Shown: positions 16,740 through 26,665, counted from the stretch's first letter. The stretch: DNA of 28,594 nucleotides from an uncultured Actinomycetes bacterium (GCA_903911165.1 CAIWCQ010000250.1:1-28594), one strand, 5' to 3'. Numbers and translations: made by a program. Notes: generated from the sequence alone by a model not told the origin.

Positions 16740-16740
<1 letters not shown>
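14197..16740 (-). CDS. pheT: Phenylalanyl-tRNA synthetase beta subunit
   Basis: 847 residues from ATG 16740-16738; the start overlaps the pheS stop in TGATG, so the subunits are translationally coupled. It pairs with PheS as an alpha2beta2 enzyme charging tRNA-Phe. Domains in order: N-terminal [12 protein letters not shown], an EMAP/OB-type tRNA-binding domain (about 42-155), the B3/B4 editing domain (about 215-390), B5 (about 405-485), the catalytic-like core (about 490-720) and a C-terminal ferredoxin-like anticodon-binding FDX-ACB domain (about 750-847; [20 protein letters not shown]). Slightly longer than usual, partly from a Gly-rich stretch near 650 ([15 protein letters not shown]). No defects seen. 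Confidence 0.97.
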
Positions 16741-17997
<1,257 letters not shown>

Positions 17998-19578
17998 ATG
18001 ATCAGAGGGGCGATCATCGCGGCACTATGGGCAGCCGCGATCGCCTGCGGGGTATTGGCCCTCAAGATCGGTGCGCTGTGGTGGATCCTGGCCGCGCTGC
18101 TGGCCGCGCTGGCAGCGCTGGGCACCTGGGACCTGCTGCAGAAGAGCCACTCGATTTTGCGGGCCTACCCGATCCTGGGTCACGCCCGGTTCGTCGCGGA
18201 GTTGATCCGCCCGGAGATCTATCAGTACTTCATCGAGTCCAACACCGACGGAGCGCCGTTCAACCGACAGAGCCGCGACGCGGTGTATCGGCGGGCCAAG
18301 GGCATCAAGGGCGACGAGCCGTTCGGCACCGAAAACAATCTCAACGCCGAAGGCACCGAGTTCCTCCGGCACTCACTGCGTGCCAAGATGGCCACCGACC
18401 TGAAGCCGACGGTGCGCCTCGGCGGACCGGACTGCACCCAGCCCTATGACATCGCGCTGCTCAACGTGTCGGCGATGAGCTTCGGGGCGCTGTCGGGCAA
18501 CGCGATCGAGGCGCTCAACGGCGGGGCGGCGAAGGGCGGGTTCGCCCACGACACCGGCGAGGGTGCCATCAGCCCGTATCACCTCAAACACGGTGGTGAC
18601 CTGATCTGGGAGATCGGCTCGGGCTACTTCGGTTGCCGCACCCTCGATGGCCATTTCGACGCCGAGAAGTTCCGGGAGAAGGCCAATCTTCCTACCGTCA
18701 AAGCCATTTCGATCAAGCTGTCCCAGGGCGCCAAACCCGGTCTCGGCGGCGTGCTGCCCGGGGCGAAGGTCACGCCCGAGATCGCCGAAACCCGGGGCGT
18801 ACCGGTCGGCCAGACGGTGGTGTCTCCCCCGGCGCACACCGCATTCGCCACCCCGTTGGAGTTGGTTCACTTCATCGCGACGTTGCGCAGCCTCTCCGGC
18901 GGTAAACCGGTGGGGTTCAAGCTGTGCATCGGATCGCGCACGGAGTTCCTCTCGATCTGCAAGGCGATGATCCGGACCGGTATCGCTCCCGACTTCATCA
19001 TCGTCGACGGTTCCGAGGGCGGCACCGGGGCCGCACCCCAGGAGTTCGAGGACCATGTCGGCATGCCGCTGACCGAGGGCCTGATGCTGGTGCAGAACTG
19101 CCTGGTCGGCACCGGGCTTCGCGAACACATCAAGATCGGCGCATCCGGCAAGGTGGCCACCGGCTTCGACATCGTCCGCCGGATAATCCAAGGTGCGGAC
19201 TTCACCCTCGCGGCCCGATCGATGATGTTCGCGGTCGGCTGCATCCAGGCGATGAAGTGCCACACGAACCGCTGCCCCACCGGGGTCGCCACCCAGGACG
19301 CCGGACTGGCGCGCGCGCTGCACGTGCCGGACAAGATCGACCGGGCGGCTAATTTTCAGCAGGGCACGGTCGCCACCGCCGCCCAGATGGTGGCCTCGAT
19401 GGGGTTGGATCGCTTCGCGGACCTGGAACCGTCGATGCTGAACCGGCGCATCGACTCCTTCCGCACCGGAACCTACGCCGAGATCTACGAGTGGCTGATG
19501 CCCGGCGAACTGCTCGACGATCCGCCGGCGGCCTGGCTGTCGGACTGGATCGAAGCCAGCGCCGAGGAGTTCGTCTGA
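17998..19578 (+). CDS. Membrane-anchored glutamate-synthase-like FMN/[3Fe-4S] protein
   Basis: 526 residues from ATG 17998 with a strong GGAGGAGG Shine-Dalgarno. Two hydrophobic segments at about 4-22 and 25-45 anchor the N-terminus; the rest should be cytoplasmic. Residues about 110-500 match the FMN-binding synthase domain of glutamate synthase in its stand-alone form: SAMSFGALSGNAIEALNGGA, SIKLSQGAKPGLGGVLPGAKVT, a barrel strand DFIIVDGSEGGTGAAP, and the [3Fe-4S] cysteines Cys415, Cys421 and Cys426 in GCIQAMKCHTNRCPTG. There is no glutaminase domain and no small subunit nearby, so it cannot use glutamine like GltB. Electron donor and substrate are unknown. It diverges from pheS and converges on the cyclase gene with a 20-base gap. 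Calling it gltB would overstate what is known. Confidence 0.9.
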   Translation: MIRGAIIAALWAAAIACGVLALKIGALWWILAALLAALAALGTWDLLQKSHSILRAYPILGHARFVAELIRPEIYQYFIESNTDGAPFNRQSRDAVYRRAKGIKGDEPFGTENNLNAEGTEFLRHSLRAKMATDLKPTVRLGGPDCTQPYDIALLNVSAMSFGALSGNAIEALNGGAAKGGFAHDTGEGAISPYHLKHGGDLIWEIGSGYFGCRTLDGHFDAEKFREKANLPTVKAISIKLSQGAKPGLGGVLPGAKVTPEIAETRGVPVGQTVVSPPAHTAFATPLELVHFIATLRSLSGGKPVGFKLCIGSRTEFLSICKAMIRTGIAPDFIIVDGSEGGTGAAPQEFEDHVGMPLTEGLMLVQNCLVGTGLREHIKIGASGKVATGFDIVRRIIQGADFTLAARSMMFAVGCIQAMKCHTNRCPTGVATQDAGLARALHVPDKIDRAANFQQGTVATAAQMVASMGLDRFADLEPSMLNRRIDSFRTGTYAEIYEWLMPGELLDDPPAAWLSDWIEASAEEFV

Positions 19579-19598
19579 GCCACCTCCGGCCGGACTGG

Positions 19599-20468
19599 TT
19601 ACTCGGCCGCCTCGGTGTCGACGTCGACGTCGTCGTCGGCCACTTCACGGCGGGGCGCGATCCGGTACATCACCAGGTCCGCGGGCACGCCCTGCTGACG
19701 CGGCGCGAACATCTGGCGGCGCACCCGGTTGACGCTCACGCCAAGGGACTCCACCTCCTCGGTGGAGATCCTCTCCCGTGTCTGACCCGAAACGATGAGC
19801 CCACCGCGGTTGGCGCGCTCCATCACCCGGGCCGCGATGTTGACGTCCACGCCCAGCCAGTCTGAACCGATGCGCTGAGGGCGGCCGGTGTGGATGCCGG
19901 CTCGCATGCGTGGCGTATAGCTTCCGACCTCGACGGTTTTCACGGCATCCAGTGCTTCCAGGGTGGCCCGAACCGCGGTGGCGGCATCGGTGAAGACCGC
20001 CATCATCCCGTCGCCCATCCGTTTGACGATCTGGCCACCGGAGTCCAACATCGGCGGTTCCGCCACCTGGGCGACCCGGCGCAGCAGCCGCAGGGTGTCC
20101 TCATCGCCCGCCTTCAGAGACCAGTCAGAGAAGTTCACCAGATCGGTGAACACCAGGGTCGTCTCAGCGTTCGCCGGCCGGCCAGACACCCGCTCGGTGA
20201 CGGCCTGCCACAACTGCAACGTAGCCAGGCTCACCTCTCGGGTGGCGGCGTCGCGATCAGGCATCAGCCGGTCGGCCGCCCTGGCTGCAGTCTGCGGTGC
20301 ACCGTCACCGGCGGCGGACAGCGGATCACCGAAGTCCGGGTCGCCGGGCAGCACTCGACGAGCCCGCCGGATGGCCGCGACAATGCCCGGGTTCCGATTG
20401 GTGTTTCGCAGCCACCCCCCAACACCCTGCGCAGGGCTCTGTCGATCCCCGACCGGCTCGACATCCAC
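19599..20468 (-). CDS. Class III adenylate (nucleotidyl) cyclase, Rv1647 type
   Basis: 289 residues if it starts at GTG 20468-20466, five bases after the tsnR stop; the Shine-Dalgarno is weak (AGG about 10 bases away), so the exact start is uncertain. It makes cAMP from ATP. The catalytic domain covers about 100-270. The first metal Asp is Asp109 in FTDLVNFS, the second Asp153 in RMGDGMMAVF; the adenine-selecting pair is Lys149 and Asp203, and the transition-state residues are Asn210 and Arg214 in VNIAARV. All six canonical residues are present, so a homodimeric active enzyme is expected. Residues 1-95 form a helical N-terminal region without membrane segments; the tail is acidic (DDDVDVDTEAAE). 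Its place after infC-rpmI-rplT-tsnR suggests co-transcription with translation genes. Confidence 0.93.
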   Translation of the reverse strand: MDVEPVGDRQSPAQGVGGWLRNTNRNPGIVAAIRRARRVLPGDPDFGDPLSAAGDGAPQTAARAADRLMPDRDAATREVSLATLQLWQAVTERVSGRPANAETTLVFTDLVNFSDWSLKAGDEDTLRLLRRVAQVAEPPMLDSGGQIVKRMGDGMMAVFTDAATAVRATLEALDAVKTVEVGSYTPRMRAGIHTGRPQRIGSDWLGVDVNIAARVMERANRGGLIVSGQTRERISTEEVESLGVSVNRVRRQMFAPRQQGVPADLVMYRIAPRREVADDDVDVDTEAAE

Positions 20469-20473
20469 GACGA

Positions 20474-21271
20474 TCAGCCTAGGCTCTGTCGCTGAGCGCG
20501 CGCGCTTTGATACAGACAGATGGCCGCGGCCGCAGCCACGTTGAGGCTCTCGGCACCGACCGACATCGGGATCACGACCCGATCGTCGGCGAGCCCCGCG
20601 ACCTCCTCGGACAGACCCTGGGACTCCGGACCGAAGACCCATGCGGTCGGCGTGGCCAGCAGTGCGCCGACATCGTCCAGACTCATATCACCGTTCAGGG
20701 TGGTCGCCACGATCCGCAGACCCGCTGACCGCAACTGCGCGAGCACTCCGGCGGTATCTGTTTCGACGATGACCGGCACCGAGAAAATACTGCCCGCCGA
20801 AGACCTCAGGCATTTCCCGTTGTAGGGGTCCACGCTATGGCCCGCAAAGACCACCGCATCGGCTCCCATCGCGTGGGCAATCCGGATCAGCGTGCCGGCG
20901 TTACCCGGTTCGGAGAGATCCACCGCCACCGCGATGAGTTCCGGGCGGGCGGCCAGTACCGGGCCGAGGTCTGCATCCGGAACCCGACACACGGCGATGA
21001 GGCCGGCCGGAGTCACTGTGTCGGACAACGCCTTTGCCGCCGGTTCGGTCACCAGGGTCACCGCCATACCGCGTAGGAGATCGGGATGGCGGTCAACGGC
21101 TGCGGCGGTCGCGAACACCTCGTTCACCACACCGCGCGCCGCAGCGGCTTCGACGAGATTGGGTCCTTCGGCCAGAAACAGACCGGACCGAACCCGCCCG
21201 GTGTGGTGCTGCAGTTTGACCGCAGCCATCACCCGGGCGGATTTCGGCGTCAACGGTGCCGACATGCCCAT
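20474..21271 (-). CDS. tsnR: TrmH/SpoU-family rRNA (ribose-2'-O) methyltransferase
   Basis: 265 residues from ATG 21271; ATG 21265 is an alternative. GGAAGG lies about 10 bases before the first. The N-terminal L7Ae-like substrate-binding domain (about 8-105) is followed by the SPOUT catalytic domain with the three knot motifs: DLSEPGNAGTLIR (118-130, with Asn124 and Arg130), VFGPESQGLSEE, and IPMSVGAESLNVAAAAAI. It transfers a methyl group from SAM to a ribose 2'-OH in RNA, most likely rRNA. The name follows the mycobacterial gene at this position (tsnR, after thiostrepton-resistance methylases); real thiostrepton resistance is not implied. It follows rplT by 23 bases. Confidence 0.93.
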   Translation of the reverse strand: MGMSAPLTPKSARVMAAVKLQHHTGRVRSGLFLAEGPNLVEAAAARGVVNEVFATAAAVDRHPDLLRGMAVTLVTEPAAKALSDTVTPAGLIAVCRVPDADLGPVLAARPELIAVAVDLSEPGNAGTLIRIAHAMGADAVVFAGHSVDPYNGKCLRSSAGSIFSVPVIVETDTAGVLAQLRSAGLRIVATTLNGDMSLDDVGALLATPTAWVFGPESQGLSEEVAGLADDRVVIPMSVGAESLNVAAAAAICLYQSARAQRQSLG

Positions 21272-21294
21272 GGGCCCGGAGCCTTCCGAGACGG

Positions 21295-21684
21295 TCAGGC
21301 AGCCTCACCGGACGGCGCGTTGACGTCCTCTGGCAGAGCGGCTCGCGCAACGCCGACCAGTGCGGTGAACGCTGCTGGATCGCTGATCGCGATCTCAGAG
21401 AGGTTCTTGCGGTCGACTTCCACACCGGCGGCCTTGAGGCCCTGGATCAGCCGGTTGTAGGTGATGTCGTTGGCACGGGCTGCCGCGTTGATCCGGGTGA
21501 TCCACAACTTGCGGAAATCGCCCTTGCGGGCACGCCGGTCACGGTAGGCGTAGTTCAACGAATGCAGTTGCTGCTCTTTGGCTTTGCGGTAGAGCCGGGA
21601 CCGCTGGCCGCGGTAGCCCTTGGACGCCTTGAGCAGGGTCCGCCGCTTCTTCTGGGCATTGACTGCGCGCTTGACGCGTGCCAT
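21295..21684 (-). CDS. rplT: 50S ribosomal protein L20
   Basis: 129 residues, as usual in mycobacteria. The basic N-terminal extension ([29 protein letters not shown]) threads into 23S rRNA, and the globular domain with [20 protein letters not shown] follows. ATG 21684 is preceded by AGAGGAA. L20 is an early assembly protein. In Bacillus and E. coli it represses its own operon through RNA structures, which matters here because the infC leader holds an attenuator-like hairpin set. Confidence 0.99.
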   Translation of the reverse strand: MARVKRAVNAQKKRRTLLKASKGYRGQRSRLYRKAKEQQLHSLNYAYRDRRARKGDFRKLWITRINAAARANDITYNRLIQGLKAAGVEVDRKNLSEIAISDPAAFTALVGVARAALPEDVNAPSGEAA

Positions 21685-21705
21685 GGGTGTTCCTCTTCTC
21701 GCTCG

Positions 21706-21727
21706 TTCGAAAAGTCTTCGAAAAGTT
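21706..21727. repeat. 11-bp direct repeat in the rpmI-rplT gap
   Basis: TTCGAAAAGTC (21706-21716) is followed directly by TTCGAAAAGTT (21717-21727). It lies in the 56-base gap between rpmI and rplT, upstream of the rplT ribosome-binding site. The TTCGAA cores recall LexA half-sites, but spacing and orientation do not make an SOS box. Confidence 0.6.
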
Positions 21728-21740
21728 AAGGGGTTCGGCG

Positions 21741-21935
21741 TCAGCCGTTCAGCAGCTTCTTGACGCGCTTGGTGTCATTGGCGGCAACGACGGTGCGGCC
21801 GTCGAGACGGCGGGTCCGCTTGGACGCCTTGTGCTCGAGCAGGTGGCGGCGACCCGCCTTCTGCCGCACGATCTTGCCGGTGCCGGTCTTGCGGAACCGC
21901 TTGCTGGCCCCGCTATGGGTCTTGGCCTTGGGCAT
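21741..21935 (-). CDS. rpmI: 50S ribosomal protein L35
   Basis: 64 residues. Typical L35 sequence: [22 protein letters not shown], then [22 protein letters not shown] and a C-terminal [16 protein letters not shown] 21935 has GAGGAAA directly upstream. It lies 30 bases after infC and 56 bases before rplT in the conserved infC-rpmI-rplT order. Confidence 0.99.
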   Translation of the reverse strand: MPKAKTHSGASKRFRKTGTGKIVRQKAGRRHLLEHKASKRTRRLDGRTVVAANDTKRVKKLLNG

Positions 21936-21965
21936 ATTTCCTCAGTTCTCTTCTGTCGTTCTTGA

Positions 21966-22628
21966 CTAAGCGATGGTCTGCTCGGTGCTGGTCTCGTTGG
22001 TGCTGGTCGCGTCGGTGCTGGTCTCGCCGGTGCTGGTCGCGTCGGTGGAGACTTCCTCGGTGGGTTCGGCCGCCGGGGCTCCGACTACCTGGGTCGCAGC
22101 CTTGGCGCGAGTCTTCGCGCCGCGGTGCGGTGCCAGCACCATCGTCATGTTGCGGCCGTCCTGCTTGGCCGAGGTCTCGATGAAGCCATGATCGGCGACA
22201 TCGGCGCCTAATCGCTGCAACAGCCGGTAGCCCAGTTCGGGCCGAGACTGCTCGCGACCGCGGAACATGATCGTCACCTTGACCTTCGACCCCGCCTCCA
22301 GGAAGCGGATGACGTGACCCTTCTTGGTCTCGTAGTCATGCGGGTCGATCTTGGGACGAAGCTTCTGTTCCTTGACGACGGTCTGCTGCTGGTTTTTGCG
22401 TGACTCGCGGAGTTTCTGTGCCGTCTCGTACTTGAACTTTCCGTAGTCCATGATCTTGCAGACCGGGGGCTTAGCCTCCGGGGCTACTTCGACGAGGTCG
22501 AGATCGGCATCCGCGGCGACGCGGAGCGCATCCTCGATGCGCACGATGCCCACCTGCTCCCCGCCGGGTCCGATCAAACGGACTTCAGGTACGCGGATGC
22601 GCTCGTTGACGCGGGTCTCAGTGCTGAT
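21966..22628 (-). CDS. infC: Translation initiation factor IF-3, probable ATC start
   Basis: IF-3 binds the 30S subunit and checks start codon and initiator tRNA pairing. The conserved protein begins [24 protein letters not shown]; the codon before it is ATC (22628-22626), with GGGAGG four bases upstream, giving 220 residues. An in-frame GTG at 22673 would add 15 residues but lacks a Shine-Dalgarno and that stretch does not look like IF-3. A rare start is a known device for IF-3 autoregulation (E. coli infC uses AUU). N-domain about 1-75, linker helix [20 protein letters not shown]-domain with [16 protein letters not shown] and [10 protein letters not shown]. The tail beyond about 175 is low complexity, ending in TST(D/G/N)(A/E)T repeats from a 15-bp DNA array. 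Confidence 0.95.
   Translation of the reverse strand: MSTETRVNERIRVPEVRLIGPGGEQVGIVRIEDALRVAADADLDLVEVAPEAKPPVCKIMDYGKFKYETAQKLRESRKNQQQTVVKEQKLRPKIDPHDYETKKGHVIRFLEAGSKVKVTIMFRGREQSRPELGYRLLQRLGADVADHGFIETSAKQDGRNMTMVLAPHRGAKTRAKAATQVVGAPAAEPTEEVSTDATSTGETSTDATSTNETSTEQTIA
21985..22059 (-). repeat. 15-bp tandem repeat coding the IF-3 C-terminal tail
   Basis: Plus-strand units begin GTGCTGGTC: 21985-21999, 22000-22014, 22015-22029 and 22030-22044, with a diverged fifth at 22045-22059. Units 2 and 4 are identical and units 1 and 3 are alike, so the newest event was probably a 30-bp duplication. The encoded Ser/Thr/Glu/Asp-rich peptide is acidic, unlike the basic IF-3 core. Confidence 0.9.
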
Positions 22629-22929
22629 GCGGCCTCCCTGGTTCGGTCTTGTGGGCAGACCATCCGTGGACACCGGGAACAGCGCAGGGGAATCCCGTCA
22701 GCACTCTGTTGGATTGAACAGAAGCGTTCAACCGAACAAAAAGGCCCTGCTCATAGCAGGGCCCAAGCCGACCGATCACGGCTTTCGCCGCCTGCGATCA
22801 CCGCAGGACGGGCACCCGGAGGTGACCGCGACCGGACCGTACGGCCTTCGGTTACCCGCGGCCGGCGGTGGGAGTGGGACTCCACTTGCTGTCCTGGCAG
22901 TCGCCGGGACGGTCGTGCATGGGAGTCTA
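22629..22929 (-). promoter_or_regulatory. infC operon leader with hairpin series and attenuator
   Basis: This stretch of about 300 bases holds no gene. A TAGACT -10-like element (minus strand, 22929-22924) would give a leader near 290 bases. Going towards infC there are: hairpin a, CCTGCG/CGCAGG (22807-22791, 5-base loop); hairpin b, AAGCCG/CGGCTT (22784-22765, 8-base loop); an intrinsic terminator (22763-22738); and hairpin d, TTGAAC/GTTCAA (22731-22714). GCAGG from hairpin a can pair with CCTGC of the terminator, and CCTGC from a with the terminator's GCAGG, so alternative folds are possible. The -35 region is weak, so the promoter position is uncertain. Confidence 0.7.
22738..22763 (-). 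terminator. Intrinsic terminator/attenuator in the infC leader
   Basis: On the minus strand, GGCCCTGC pairs perfectly with GCAGGGCC (8 bp) around a TATGA loop and is followed at once by five T residues (22742-22738). The signal is oriented towards infC, about 110 bases before its start. It cannot serve the divergent DUF1844 gene, because no T-run follows on the plus strand. No gene ends upstream of it on the minus strand, so it is best explained as a conditional attenuator. Confidence 0.85.
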
Positions 22930-22935
22930 GCAGCC

Positions 22936-23271
22936 ATGATGGATAACCCCGACATCCGCGACCTGGCCGACATCCCGGCCATTGAGGTGATCAGCCGCGC
23001 AGCGGTGATGCTGATGAGCGCCACGGCCGAGAAACTCGGGCTGTCGTCGGCCGATCCCGACACCAGCGAATATCGTGACCTCGACGAAGCGCGCCGGCTG
23101 ATCACCGCGCTGGCTGGCCTGATCACCGCCACGACGCAGTATCTCGGGCCACACGCAAAACCGCTGAAAGACGGGTTGCGGAGCCTGCAGTTGGCCTTCC
23201 GCGAGGCCAGCGCAGCCCCCGACGAACCGGGATTCGGACCGGGCGAGAGCCTCACCGGGCCAGTCGAGTGA
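22936..23271 (+). CDS. DUF1844 family protein
   Basis: 111 residues from ATG 22936 (a second ATG follows directly), with GGGAG about 10 bases upstream. It is an all-helical cytoplasmic protein: [24 protein letters not shown], then [45 protein letters not shown], the DUF1844 pattern. The C-terminus is Pro/Gly-rich. DUF1844 genes in actinobacteria are often found beside infC; the function is unknown. It diverges from the infC operon, sharing the upstream region, and is followed 70 bases later by lysX. The open frame extends far upstream to 22450, but only this part looks coding. Confidence 0.88.
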   Translation: MMDNPDIRDLADIPAIEVISRAAVMLMSATAEKLGLSSADPDTSEYRDLDEARRLITALAGLITATTQYLGPHAKPLKDGLRSLQLAFREASAAPDEPGFGPGESLTGPVE

Positions 23272-23281
23272 TCCGGGCGAC

Positions 23282-23332
23282 AATGATGACCGAATATCCC
23301 AAGATCAGATACCCAATGATCAGCGAATATCC
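23282..23332 (+). promoter_or_regulatory. lysX promoter region with 18-bp direct repeats
   Basis: AATGATGACCGAATATCC (23282-23299) and AATGATCAGCGAATATCC (23315-23332) match at 16 of 18 bases with a 33-base period, about three helical turns. The second copy ends in a TATCCT -10-like element (23328-23333) that places transcription start at or next to the lysX ATG (23342), so lysX may be leaderless. The repeats are AT-rich against the local background and suit an activator or repressor dimer pair. Confidence 0.6.
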
Positions 23333-23341
23333 TGGCGGCCT

Positions 23342-26300
23342 ATGACGGTCGCGATGCGCAGGACCCGGTCTGGGTTTGGTTGGGTTCCCGCAGCGGCGGC
23401 CGCATTCCTCGGGGTGATCGCCGCTGCCGCGCTGCTCTCCAGCATCTCGACGACGATCAGGCACCTCACCCGGGTGCCACGGGAGTTCATCGACAACTAC
23501 CTGTTCAACTTTCCCGACACCAGCTTCGCCTGGGCGTTTGCGCTCGCAATAATGGCCGGCGCGCTGGCCGCCCGTAAGCGCATCGCCTGGTGGGTGCTGG
23601 TGGTCATCCTGGTGGTCGCGGTCGGCTTCGATATCGCGTCGCTGCTTCAGCGGGACGGCAGCCGCCTCGAGAATCTGGGCGAATTCATGGGCCTGACCGT
23701 CCACATCGCCGCGATCGCCGTTCTGGTCGCGGCCTACGACGAGTTCTCGGCCAAGGTGCGCCGTGGTGCGCTCCTCAAGGCGGCCGGCGTGTTGGTGGCC
23801 GGAAACCTGGCCGGGATCGCGCTGGCCCTGGGGCTGCTGCAGTTGTTCCCGGGTTCCCTGCAGCCCGGGTACCGGCTGGCCTACGCGGTCAACCGGGTCA
23901 GCGGATTCGCCGCCGCCACGTCGGATCTCTTTGTCGGTAGGCCGAACGTCTTCCTCAATGCCCTGTTCGGCCTCTTCGGCGCGCTGGCGCTGATGGCGGC
24001 GGCGGTGGTGCTGTTTGCGTCCCAGCGCGCCTCCAACGCACTGACCGGAGAGGACGAATCCGCGATCCGCGGCCTGCTGGAGACCTACGGCAAGAACGAT
24101 TCGCTCGGGTACTTCGCGACCCGGCGCGACAAGTCGGTGGTGTTCGCACCCAATGGCCGTGCCGCAGTGACCTACCGCGTCGAAGTCGGCGTGTGTCTGG
24201 CCAGTGGCGACCCGGTGGGTGATCCGAGGTATTGGCCGCAGGCCATCGGCGCGTGGCTCGAATTGTGCCGCGACTACGGGTGGCCGCCCGGGGTGATGGG
24301 CGCGAGTTCGACTGCCGCCCAGGTCTATCGGGATGCCGGACTCAATGCGCTGCAACTCGGCGATGAGGCCATTCTCTATCCGGATAAGTACCGCCTCGCC
24401 GGGCCGGAGATGAAAGCGGTGCGCCAGGCCGTGACACGCGCCAAGCGGGCCGGGTTGACCGTGCGCATGCGCCGGCACCGGGACATCTCCGATGCGGAAA
24501 TGGCAGCAGCCATCTCCCGCGCCGACTCCTGGCGCGACACCGAGACCGAGCGTGGTTTCTCGATGGCGCTGGGCCGGTTGGGCGATCGCACCGACGGCGA
24601 CTGCCTGCTGGTGGAGGCCTGTGAAGGGGCGGACGAGACCGGCCACGATGGCACCGTCGTCGCCATGCTGTCCCTGGTCCCGTGGGGCAGTAACGGGCTG
24701 TCACTGGACCTCATGCGCCGTTCGCCGCAGTCCCCGAACGGGACCATCGAGCTGATGGTCACCGAGTTGATGCAGCAGGCCGAGACCGTTGGTATTAATC
24801 GGGTTTCACTGAACTTCGCGATGTTCCGCTCAGCATTCGAACAGGGCGCTCAACTCGGGGCGGGGCCGGTGGCACGGCTGTGGCGTGCGCTGCTGGTGTT
24901 CTTCTCCCGCTGGTGGCAATTGGAGACGCTGTACCGCTCGAATATGAAATACCAGCCGCAGTGGGTGCCACGGTTCGCCTGCTACGCGGACGCCAGGCTG
25001 ATCCCGCGGGTGGGGGTGGCTTCAGTGATCGCCGAGGGCTTTCTGGTGCTGCCCTTCACCCGGCGGGCCGAGCAGCACACCGGGCAGCGCTCCGCGGTGC
25101 CGCCTACGATCGCGGCCGCTGCGGGACTGCACGCCGACGGCAGCGCACCTGGCGCCACCTCACCCGCAGATGCTTCCGCCGAGATCGCGGCCGCAGACAC
25201 ACAGAGCCGGCGACTCCCGGAGCAGGTAAGGGTTCGACTGGCAAAGCTGAAGACGTTGCAGGACAACGGAATTGATCCCTATCCGGTGGGTGAGCCACCC
25301 AGCCATACGGTCGTCTCGGCGCTGGCCGCCGCGGACGGCGCTCCAGTCACGGTGGCCGGCCGGGTGCTGAGAACCCGGGATTACGGCGGGGTGACCTTCG
25401 CGCAGTTGCGGGATTGGTCAGGCGACGTGCAGTTACTGCTGGAGCGGTCTCGGGTCGAAAACACCGCGGAGGACTTCGGCGACGTCGACCTCGGCGATCT
25501 GATCGAGGCGACCGGCGTGATCGGGTACAGCCGCAATGGCACCCGTTCGGTGCTCGTCCAACGGTGGCGACTGCTGGGCAAATGCCTGCGGCCACTGCCG
25601 GACAAGTGGAAGGGCCTGACCGACCCTGAGGCCCGGGTGCGCGCCCGCTACGTCGACCTCGCGATTAATCCGGTGGCTCGTAATCTCATCCGGGCGCGCA
25701 GCGACATCCTGCGCTCGATCCGGGAAACGTTGTTCGCCAAGGGTTTCCTGGAGGTCGAGACCCCGATATTGCAGCAGATCCACGGTGGTGCCAACGCCAG
25801 GCCGTTTCAGACCCACATCAATGCCTACGATCTCGACCTGTACCTGCGGATCGCCCCGGAGCTTTACCTCAAGCGGCTCTGCGTTGGAGGGGTGGAGCGG
25901 GTATTCGAACTCGGCCGGGCTTTCCGCAACGAGGGTGTGGACTTCAGCCACAACCCGGAGTTCACCCTGTTGGAGGCGTATCAGGCACATGCCGACTACC
26001 GAGTGTGGATCGACGGCTGCCAGGAGCTGATCCAGAACGCGGCGGTCGCCGCCAACGGGTCGGCGGTGGTGATGCGACCCGGTGACGACACCGGCACCCT
26101 CGAACCGGTCGACATCTCCGGACAGTGGTCGGTCAAGACCGTTCACGACGCGGTGTCGGAAGCCCTCGGCGAGACCGTCGACCCCGACTCCGAACCTGCT
26201 GCGCTGCGCAGGCTCTGCGACGCCGCCGGAATTCCCTACCTCAGCCATTGGGATGCCGGTGCGCTGGTACTCGAGATGTACGAGCATCTCGTCGAGGACC

Positions 26301-26665
26301 GCACCACAGCCCCAACCTTCTACACCGACTTCCCCACCTCGGTGTCGCCGTTGACCCGACCGCACCGCAGCAGACCGGGAGTCGCCGAACGCTGGGATCT
26401 GGTGGCCTGGGGCGTGGAATTAGGCACCGCCTACAGCGAGCTCACCGATCCCGTCGAACAGCGCCGCCGACTGCAGCAGCAGTCCATGCTCGCCGCCGGC
26501 GGCGATCCGGAGGCGATGGAACTCGACGAGGACTTCCTCACCGCCATGGAGTACGCCATGCCGCCGACCGGGGGGCTGGGTGTGGGCGTGGACCGGGTGG
26601 TCATGCTCATCACCGGCCGCAGTATCCGCGAGACGCTTCCGTTCCCGCTGGCCAAGCCACGCTAA
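23342..26665 (+). CDS. lysX: Bifunctional lysylphosphatidylglycerol synthetase / lysyl-tRNA synthetase LysX
   Basis: 1107 residues. LysX charges tRNA-Lys and passes lysine to phosphatidylglycerol, which in M. tuberculosis lowers surface charge and protects against cationic peptides. Residues about 10-235 contain six clear hydrophobic segments. Residues about 240-570 are the MprF-like DUF2156 transferase domain. A disordered Ala/Ser-rich linker (about 580-630) joins an OB-fold anticodon domain (about 640-735, [21 protein letters not shown]) and the class II LysRS core with motif 2 [20 protein letters not shown] near 860 and motif 3 [17 protein letters not shown] near 1077. The family signature motifs recognised here are present. 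ATG 23342 lacks a Shine-Dalgarno but follows a TATCCT -10 by eight bases, which fits a leaderless mRNA. A housekeeping lysS is expected elsewhere in the genome. Confidence 0.95.
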   Translation: MTVAMRRTRSGFGWVPAAAAAFLGVIAAAALLSSISTTIRHLTRVPREFIDNYLFNFPDTSFAWAFALAIMAGALAARKRIAWWVLVVILVVAVGFDIASLLQRDGSRLENLGEFMGLTVHIAAIAVLVAAYDEFSAKVRRGALLKAAGVLVAGNLAGIALALGLLQLFPGSLQPGYRLAYAVNRVSGFAAATSDLFVGRPNVFLNALFGLFGALALMAAAVVLFASQRASNALTGEDESAIRGLLETYGKNDSLGYFATRRDKSVVFAPNGRAAVTYRVEVGVCLASGDPVGDPRYWPQAIGAWLELCRDYGWPPGVMGASSTAAQVYRDAGLNALQLGDEAILYPDKYRLAGPEMKAVRQAVTRAKRAGLTVRMRRHRDISDAEMAAAISRADSWRDTETERGFSMALGRLGDRTDGDCLLVEACEGADETGHDGTVVAMLSLVPWGSNGLSLDLMRRSPQSPNGTIELMVTELMQQAETVGINRVSLNFAMFRSAFEQGAQLGAGPVARLWRALLVFFSRWWQLETLYRSNMKYQPQWVPRFACYADARLIPRVGVASVIAEGFLVLPFTRRAEQHTGQRSAVPPTIAAAAGLHADGSAPGATSPADASAEIAAADTQSRRLPEQVRVRLAKLKTLQDNGIDPYPVGEPPSHTVVSALAAADGAPVTVAGRVLRTRDYGGVTFAQLRDWSGDVQLLLERSRVENTAEDFGDVDLGDLIEATGVIGYSRNGTRSVLVQRWRLLGKCLRPLPDKWKGLTDPEARVRARYVDLAINPVARNLIRARSDILRSIRETLFAKGFLEVETPILQQIHGGANARPFQTHINAYDLDLYLRIAPELYLKRLCVGGVERVFELGRAFRNEGVDFSHNPEFTLLEAYQAHADYRVWIDGCQELIQNAAVAANGSAVVMRPGDDTGTLEPVDISGQWSVKTVHDAVSEALGETVDPDSEPAALRRLCDAAGIPYLSHWDAGALVLEMYEHLVEDRTTAPTFYTDFPTSVSPLTRPHRSRPGVAERWDLVAWGVELGTAYSELTDPVEQRRRLQQQSMLAAGGDPEAMELDEDFLTAMEYAMPPTGGLGVGVDRVVMLITGRSIRETLPFPLAKPR

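Noticed and set aside
21706..21727. SOS box between rpmI and rplT (TTCGAA cores)
   Set aside because: The two cores are direct, not inverted, repeats, and no 12-of-12 or 11-of-12 match to TCGAAC-N4-GTTCGA can be aligned.
23252..24646. Long minus-strand open frame of 464 codons
   Set aside because: It is antisense to lysX, its translation is low-complexity Gln/His/Arg-rich with no family motif, and it has no start signals.
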